From positions 5,523,001-5,587,000 of the forward strand of contig NZ_JAKRKC020000001.1 in NCBI RefSeq assembly GCF_022664455.2: a stretch of 64,000 bases of DNA. The letters are read 5' to 3'. Every line of letters begins with the position of its first letter. Position 1 is the stretch's first letter. A model generated the notes under the pieces. The model had not been told where the DNA came from and searched no databases. It saw nothing but the letters and a program-made list of their open reading frames with translations. Both the position numbers and the translations under genes were made by a program. Source of the stretch: Actinomadura luzonensis (lineage in GTDB: Bacteria > Actinomycetota > Actinomycetes > Streptosporangiales > Streptosporangiaceae). Positions 59,992-64,000 of this stretch are shown one piece after another.

Positions 59992-61691
59992 AGGATCACC
60001 GCCATGCCGTCGTCGTCCCAGGTGGTCAGGGGGCGGAGGCCCTGCGGCGTCCATTCGGCCGCCACGGTGAGCGGACGCCCGCCCGACACCGCGATCAGCC
60101 GCCAGGGGTCGCGGTGCCGGGGGTGCAGGGGCAGCCCGCCGATCGAGGCCCGCTCGGGGACGACGCCGGCCAGCACGAGCGGCCACGACTCCACCCACGG
60201 GTCCTCCCCCACGGCCCGGGCGATCTCCTCCAGCGCCTGCTCCGGCGGCATCCCGGGCGGCGGCCCCGCGCCGGGGACGCCGCCGTGCCGGACGGCGACC
60301 AGGGCCCGCAAGGGGGCGGCCCCGGGGTAGAAGGTCACCTCGGCGTCGATGGTGGTGCCCGTGACCAGGGACGCGTCCAGCGGCTGGCCCTGCGGCGCGA
60401 ACGACAGCACCAGCGCCGGCCGGCCGGCGCGCCGCCCGCGCAGCCAGACCCGCCGGGCCGTCAGCCGGTCCTGGACCTCGTCGCGGCGGCCCAGGACGTC
60501 CCAGTGGTCGCGGAGGGCCGGGCCGGTCAGCACCTCCTCCCGGGTGACCGGGAACCCGGCGCGGACGAGGGCGGTCCGGGCGAGCGGCGGAGGCAGCTCG
60601 GCCCGGCGGCGGTAGGCGACGGCGAGCAGGTTGATCAGCGCGTACTCGGCCAGGAGCCGGCCCGGCCAGTCGTCGGCCGCGCGCACCTGCGCCAGCCGGG
60701 ACACCAGCCCGGCGACGCCCGGCGCCTGGGCGTCGACGAGCCGCTTGGCGAGCCCGTCCCACTCGTGGGGGGCGGCGTGCGCGAGGCCCTGCCGCACCTG
60801 GTCGGCCAGCCACCGCTCCAGCTCCGCCAGCCCGGCGGCCACCCGCGCGTGCCGCACCGACTCCACCCCGGCACCGGCTGCTCGCCCCGGCCCGCTCCCC
60901 TGCGCACCGGAGCCGCCCCCGTCCGTGGGGCCGGCCCCGGCTGAAGGGCCGCCGACCACAGGGCCGCCACCCCCGGAGCCCGCCCGGCCACCGGCGTGCG
61001 CGGCCTCCTCGCCCTCCTCGGCGACGGTGGCGGGGGTGGCGGCGAAGACCCCCGGCGCAGCCGCGCCTGCGGGGGCGGCCCCCGAGGCGGAGGTGCCCGA
61101 GGGGCCGATGCCCGAGGGGCCGATGCCCGAGGGGCCGGTGGACGAGGGGCCGGTGGCCGAGGGGCCGGTGGCCGAGGGGCCGGTGGCCGAGGGGCCGGTG
61201 GCCGAGGGGCCGGTGGCCGAGGGGCCGGTGGCCGAGGGGCCGGTGGCCGAGGGGCCGGTGGCCGAGGGGGCGGTGGCCGAGGGGGCGGGGGCGCGGGCGG
61301 CGGCGAGGCGGGCTGCGGCCTTGGCGGCGCGTTCGGCGCGCCCCTCCATCCACTCCGCCGCCCACGACGGCACGACCTCCAGCTCGGGCACCCCGCCGTC
61401 GGCCCACAGCAGCAACAGCCCGAGCGCGTGCTTGCAGGGGAACTTCCGGCTCGGGCAGCTGCAGCGGTAGGCGGGCTCGCCCAGGTCGACGCAGGCCAGG
61501 TAGGGCTTGGCCCCGCTGCCCGCGCACTCGCCGTACAGCAGCGCGCCCGCGGTGCCGCGCACCGGCCATCGGGCGGGCGCGGCCACGCCCTGGGCGGCCT
61601 TGCGCGAGGACGCGTCGGGGGCGAGGGCGAGCACCTGATCACGGCTCCACCGTTCGATCACCTGCCGCAGACTAGCCACCCCGACCGACAT
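59988..61691 (-). CDS. SWIM zinc-finger protein, first gene of the MoxR-VWA operon
   Basis: 567 residues. The SWIM motif CxC-N6-CxH is at Cys77, Cys79, Cys86, His88 (YRCSCP..KFPCKHAL), a zinc module that binds DNA or proteins. It is followed by an Ala-rich helix, a long repeat linker of SATGP units (~145-210), and a C-terminal domain (~280-560) of unknown fold. ATG chosen with AGGGG 8 bases upstream. Only 25 bases separate it from the divergent cupin gene, so its promoter must overlap that gene's start region. Confidence 0.9.
   Translation of the reverse strand: MSVGVASLRQVIERWSRDQVLALAPDASSRKAAQGVAAPARWPVRGTAGALLYGECAGSGAKPYLACVDLGEPAYRCSCPSRKFPCKHALGLLLLWADGGVPELEVVPSWAAEWMEGRAERAAKAAARLAAARAPAPSATAPSATGPSATGPSATGPSATGPSATGPSATGPSATGPSATGPSSTGPSGIGPSGIGPSGTSASGAAPAGAAAPGVFAATPATVAEEGEEAAHAGGRAGSGGGGPVVGGPSAGAGPTDGGGSGAQGSGPGRAAGAGVESVRHARVAAGLAELERWLADQVRQGLAHAAPHEWDGLAKRLVDAQAPGVAGLVSRLAQVRAADDWPGRLLAEYALINLLAVAYRRRAELPPPLARTALVRAGFPVTREEVLTGPALRDHWDVLGRRDEVQDRLTARRVWLRGRRAGRPALVLSFAPQGQPLDASLVTGTTIDAEVTFYPGAAPLRALVAVRHGGVPGAGPPPGMPPEQALEEIARAVGEDPWVESWPLVLAGVVPERASIGGLPLHPRHRDPWRLIAVSGGRPLTVAAEWTPQGLRPLTTWDDDGMAVIL
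61096..61288. repeat. 15-bp minisatellite in the SWIM gene
   Basis: About 13 tandem copies of GAGGGGCCGGTGGCC (minus strand coding SATGP). Eight or nine central copies are identical or nearly so; edge copies vary (SSTGP, SGIGP, SATAP). Length is a multiple of 3, so copy changes would keep the frame. Confidence 0.9.
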
Positions 61692-61716
61692 TTCGCCGCC
61701 CCTTAGACTCGGCCGG

Positions 61717-62262
61717 GTGGAGCTCAAGATCTATCCTGACGGCCCGGCCGTGGACGTCCCCGACGAGGCGGCCGCGCTCGCCGCCGGCCTGCCGGGGCAG
61801 CTCGTCCTCGACTGCACCCGCTTCCTGCGCAGGGACGTCACCGGCGCCCCGCTCGGCTTCGTCGAGCGCCCGCCCGTCGCCGCCGCCCTGGACCTCCTGC
61901 CGCACCCGGAGGGCGGCTGGTTCCGCGAGACCTGGCGCACCTCGGCGACCGTCGAGCCGCCCGGCTACGCCGGCCCCCGCGCCACGGCCACCGGCATCTA
62001 CTTCCTGCTGAACCCGGGCGAGGAGTCGGTGCCGCACACGGTCAGGTCGGACGAGGTGTGGTTCTGGCACCGCGGCGGCCCGCTGTCGCTGACGATCGGC
62101 GAGGCCACGGTGACGCTCGGCCCGGGGGTGGAGGACGGCCAGGTGCCGCAGGCCGTGGTGCCGGGCGGCGTCCGGCAGTCGGCCCGCCCGGCCGCCGCCG
62201 AGCCGGTCCTGGTGAGCTGCGTGGTCTCCCCGGGCTTCGACTTCGCCGACTTCACGGCCTGA
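61717..62262 (+). CDS. Cupin family protein (DUF985)
   Basis: 181 residues. The DUF985 pattern is clear: HPEGGWFRETWR, ATGIYFLLNPGEESVPHTVRSDEVWFWHRGG, and VVSPGFDFADF at the end. A single double-stranded beta-helix; the His/Glu residues could bind a metal. Enzyme or sugar-binding functions have been proposed for such cupins, none certain. The first ~55 residues are an extra segment. GTG start without a clear ribosome site, possibly leaderless. Confidence 0.88.
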   Translation: MELKIYPDGPAVDVPDEAAALAAGLPGQLVLDCTRFLRRDVTGAPLGFVERPPVAAALDLLPHPEGGWFRETWRTSATVEPPGYAGPRATATGIYFLLNPGEESVPHTVRSDEVWFWHRGGPLSLTIGEATVTLGPGVEDGQVPQAVVPGGVRQSARPAAAEPVLVSCVVSPGFDFADFTA

Positions 62263-62737
62263 CGGCGGGCCGGGCGCCGGCCGCGGGCTCGACGCGGAAG
62301 ACCGGGTACTGCCCGGCGATCGCGTCGAAGTCGGCCAGCGGCGCCCAGCGGTCCACGGGCAGGTGGGGGCGGGCGCCGGGCGCGACGGCGAGGTAGCGGC
62401 GCAGGACCGGGGCCCGTTCGGCCGGCGGCAGCTCGACGAGGCGGACGTGCTCGCGCGTGCCGTGCCTGAGCACCGCGAGGCCGCGCGCGGCCCGGACGTT
62501 GGCCACCCAGTTGGCGTCGCGGCCGAGCATCGACACCAGGTACCGCCGGCCGCCGAGGCGGGCGACGACCAGGGGGAGCGCGACGGTCCTGCCGGTGTGG
62601 CGGCCGGTCACCTCCAGGGTGACCAGGCGGCCGGGCATCAGCAGGCCGCTGCTGTGGACGGCCGCCCACAGCCGGTTGACCGCCCTGGCGAGCCGGTTGG
62701 GGCGGCCGCCCCGGTACAACCATTGGTGCAGCGTCAT
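62252..62737 (-). CDS. Deazaflavin (F420)-dependent nitroreductase family protein
   Basis: 161 residues. The Ddn-like pattern: LVTLEVTGRHTGRTVALPLVVARLGGRRYLVSMLGRDANWVANVRA, the conserved core that binds F420 in the split-beta-barrel fold. Members reduce quinones, nitro compounds or biliverdin-like molecules with F420H2. ATG start; 14 bases follow the sigma-factor stop. Overlaps the convergent cupin gene by 11 bases. Confidence 0.9.
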   Translation of the reverse strand: MTLHQWLYRGGRPNRLARAVNRLWAAVHSSGLLMPGRLVTLEVTGRHTGRTVALPLVVARLGGRRYLVSMLGRDANWVANVRAARGLAVLRHGTREHVRLVELPPAERAPVLRRYLAVAPGARPHLPVDRWAPLADFDAIAGQYPVFRVEPAAGARPAVRP

Positions 62738-62751
62738 GGCGCGGCCCTCCC

Positions 62752-63666
62752 TCAGCCGGCCCAGGCCCGCAGGCCCGCCCTGGCGCCGTAGCGGCGCAGC
62801 CGGGCCAGCGACTCGCGTTCGAGCTGGCGCACCCAGTGCGGGGTCAGGCCCATGCGGTCGGCGATCTGCCGGGGCGTGTGCTCGCCCTGGCCGTCCAGCC
62901 CGAAGCGCATCCGCATGATCATGGCCTGGCGCGGGGCCAGGTCGGCCATCAGCGTCGTCAGCGCGGCCTTCAGCGCCGCGCGTTCGGCGGCCTGGGCGGG
63001 GGTGACGGCGTCGGGGTCCTCGACGAGGTCGCCGAGGGTGCCCTGGTGCGGGTCGCCGGGGGCGTGGTCGAGGCTGACGCAGTCCTGGGAGACGCGGCGC
63101 AGCGTGACGAGCTTGGCGGTCTTCTCGCCCAGGTGCTCGGCCAGCTCGGCCTCGGTGGGGGTGCGGCCGAGGGCCTGGGTGACGACGATCTCGGCCTGCG
63201 CGAGCTTGCCGAGCTGGTCCTGGACGCCGATCGGCAGGCGGACGGTGTGCGCGTACTCCAGCCCCTGCTGGATGGACTTGCGGATCCACCAGGTGGCGCA
63301 GGTGGAGAAGCGGTGGCCGCGGGTGTGGTCGTAGCGTCCGACGGCCTCGATCAGGCCGAGGTTGCCGTCCTGGATGACGTCCGCCCAGGACATGCCGCGG
63401 TGCGCGTAGCGTTTGGCGACCGACACCACGAGCCGCAGGTTCGCGCGGATCAGGTGGTCGCGGGCGGCCCGGCCGTCGGCGACCAGCTCCTCCAGGCCGG
63501 GCCTGGAGACGCCTTCGGCCAGCAGGTGGGCCGCGTACGTGCCGGCCTCGACGCGCTTGGCCAGCGCGACCTCCTCCTCGGCGCTGAGCAGCGGCGTGGC
63601 GCCGATGCTCGCGAGGTAGTCGCCGAGCTGGTCGGCCTGCGGCCCGGCCTCGGCCTGCGCGCTCAT
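62752..63666 (-). CDS. Sigma-70 family RNA polymerase sigma factor (group 2, HrdB-like)
   Basis: 304 residues. Region 1.2 (LGDYLASIGATPLLSAEEEVALAKRVEAG), region 2 (LIRANLRLVVSVAKRYAHRGMSWADVIQDGNLGLIEAVGRYDHTRGHRFSTCATWWIRKSIQQ), region 3 and region 4 with HTH (HTPRQIADRMGLTPHWVRQLERESL). It lacks region 1.1, so it is a non-essential paralogue of the housekeeping factor, probably for stress or development. In region 2.4, CATWWIRKSI reads Cys where most have Tyr. ATG overlaps the stop of the universal stress gene (ATGA). Confidence 0.92.
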   Translation of the reverse strand: MSAQAEAGPQADQLGDYLASIGATPLLSAEEEVALAKRVEAGTYAAHLLAEGVSRPGLEELVADGRAARDHLIRANLRLVVSVAKRYAHRGMSWADVIQDGNLGLIEAVGRYDHTRGHRFSTCATWWIRKSIQQGLEYAHTVRLPIGVQDQLGKLAQAEIVVTQALGRTPTEAELAEHLGEKTAKLVTLRRVSQDCVSLDHAPGDPHQGTLGDLVEDPDAVTPAQAAERAALKAALTTLMADLAPRQAMIMRMRFGLDGQGEHTPRQIADRMGLTPHWVRQLERESLARLRRYGARAGLRAWAG

Positions 63667-64000
63667 CGTCCTCTCCTCACCACGACGAACGGGCAGGGCG
63701 ACTCGTGCAGGAGGCCCTGGCTGACCGAGCCCATCACCATGCCGGAGAACGTGCCGTGCCCGTGCGAGCCGGCGACCAGCAGGTCCGCGCCGGCGGCGGC
63801 CTGCCGCAGCACCTCGACCGGGTGGCCGTGCACGACCTCCTCGATCACCGGCACGTCCGGGTGCCGTTCGCGGTGCCCGGCCAGGGTCTCCTTCAGCACG
63901 AGCAGCTCGTCGCGCTCGTCGTCGGGGTCGGCCGGGCCGAGCCCGCGCACGTCCGCCCAGGACCAGGCGTGCACGGCCCGCAGGGCGGTGCCGCGCAGGT
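63663..64000 (-). CDS. Universal stress protein (UspA family), 5' truncated by the window end
   Basis: About 112 C-terminal residues; the frame stays open to base 64000 (reading LRGTALRAVHAWSW), so the start is outside. The C-terminal Usp core is present: GADLLVAGSHGHGTFSGMVMGSVSQGLLHESPCPFVVV, including the ATP-binding G-x2-G-x9-G-S/T pattern. Actinobacterial Usps often have two such domains. Coupled to the sigma-factor gene downstream, which points to a shared stress response. Confidence 0.92.
   Translation of the reverse strand, partial: LRGTALRAVHAWSWADVRGLGPADPDDERDELLVLKETLAGHRERHPDVPVIEEVVHGHPVEVLRQAAAGADLLVAGSHGHGTFSGMVMGSVSQGLLHESPCPFVVVRRGR

Noticed and set aside
60996..61706. + strand frame with long Gly/Arg repeats opposite the SWIM gene
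   Set aside because: Product of the 15-bp repeat read on the wrong strand. The minus strand carries the CxC-CxH zinc motif.
1..64000. tRNA, rRNA, insertion sequences, integrase or plasmid genes
   Set aside because: I saw no transposase or integrase motif among the translated frames, no long terminal inverted repeats and no recognisable tRNA or rRNA sequence; a dedicated scan was not possible here.

Overview
The window is very GC-rich (third codon positions almost all G or C) and gene-dense. Starts are often GTG or TTG, many genes overlap by 4 bases (ATGA/GTGA), and the families present (LytR-CpsA-Psr, F420-type nitroreductase, HrdB-like sigma factor, Clp_N protein with a ribbon-helix-helix) are actinobacterial. 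It looks like a chromosomal segment of a filamentous actinomycete, plausibly of the Streptosporangiales (Nonomuraea-like). The genus is an inference. I see no rRNA, tRNA, CRISPR array, insertion sequence or prophage gene. No gap between genes exceeds about 210 bases.

Layout. 1-8.2 kb: end of a CorA magnesium channel, a Clp_N/RHH protein followed by a 25-residue membrane peptide, and a MoxR-DUF58-transglutaminase-like operon with an exported Fn3 protein. 8.3-13.9 kb: a three-gene MukFEB/JetABC-like SMC cassette whose ATPase gene carries a frameshift. 13.9-16.5 kb: a citrate synthase fused to a DNA-binding domain, divergent from a homocitrate/Re-citrate synthase-like gene. 16.5-24.6 kb: a membrane protein, a 14-bp minisatellite, type II NADH dehydrogenase, a paired SMR efflux system with its MarR regulator, an MHS transporter, a HAD phosphatase, a RibD-like reductase, a methyltransferase and an epimerase. 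24.6-29.6 kb: SbcCD, with sbcC frameshifted. 29.7-34.7 kb: two alpha/beta hydrolases, an enoyl-CoA hydratase and an LCP ligase. 34.8-38.2 kb: an NMT1/SsuA-type ABC importer with two permeases behind a pair of GntR-type operators. 38.3-45.0 kb: a Fic protein, an asparaginase, a polar amino-acid importer lacking its ATPase, a ROK regulator and a DUF1835 protein. 45.0-50.1 kb: a sugar-acid module (GntR, enolase-superfamily dehydratase, divergent MFS carrier with an internal deletion), a small secreted protein, a methyltransferase and a MenC-like protein without the catalytic lysines. 50.1-53.8 kb: two MFS pumps around a TetR regulator with a clear operator array. 53.8-61.7 kb: a translationally coupled SWIM-DUF5691-MoxR-DUF5682-VWA operon. 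61.7-64 kb: a cupin, a nitroreductase, a sigma factor and a partial universal stress protein.

Best candidates for undescribed biology are the SMC cassette without a JetD nuclease (8.3-13.9 kb), the five-gene MoxR/VWA/SWIM operon whose DUF5682 member has two GX2H motifs (53.8-61.7 kb), a transglutaminase-like protein with all three catalytic residues replaced, and a MenC-like protein with its catalytic lysines replaced. Two SMC/Rad50-type genes each lack one base, and one MFS gene lacks an internal block. These could be real mutations or sequence errors.
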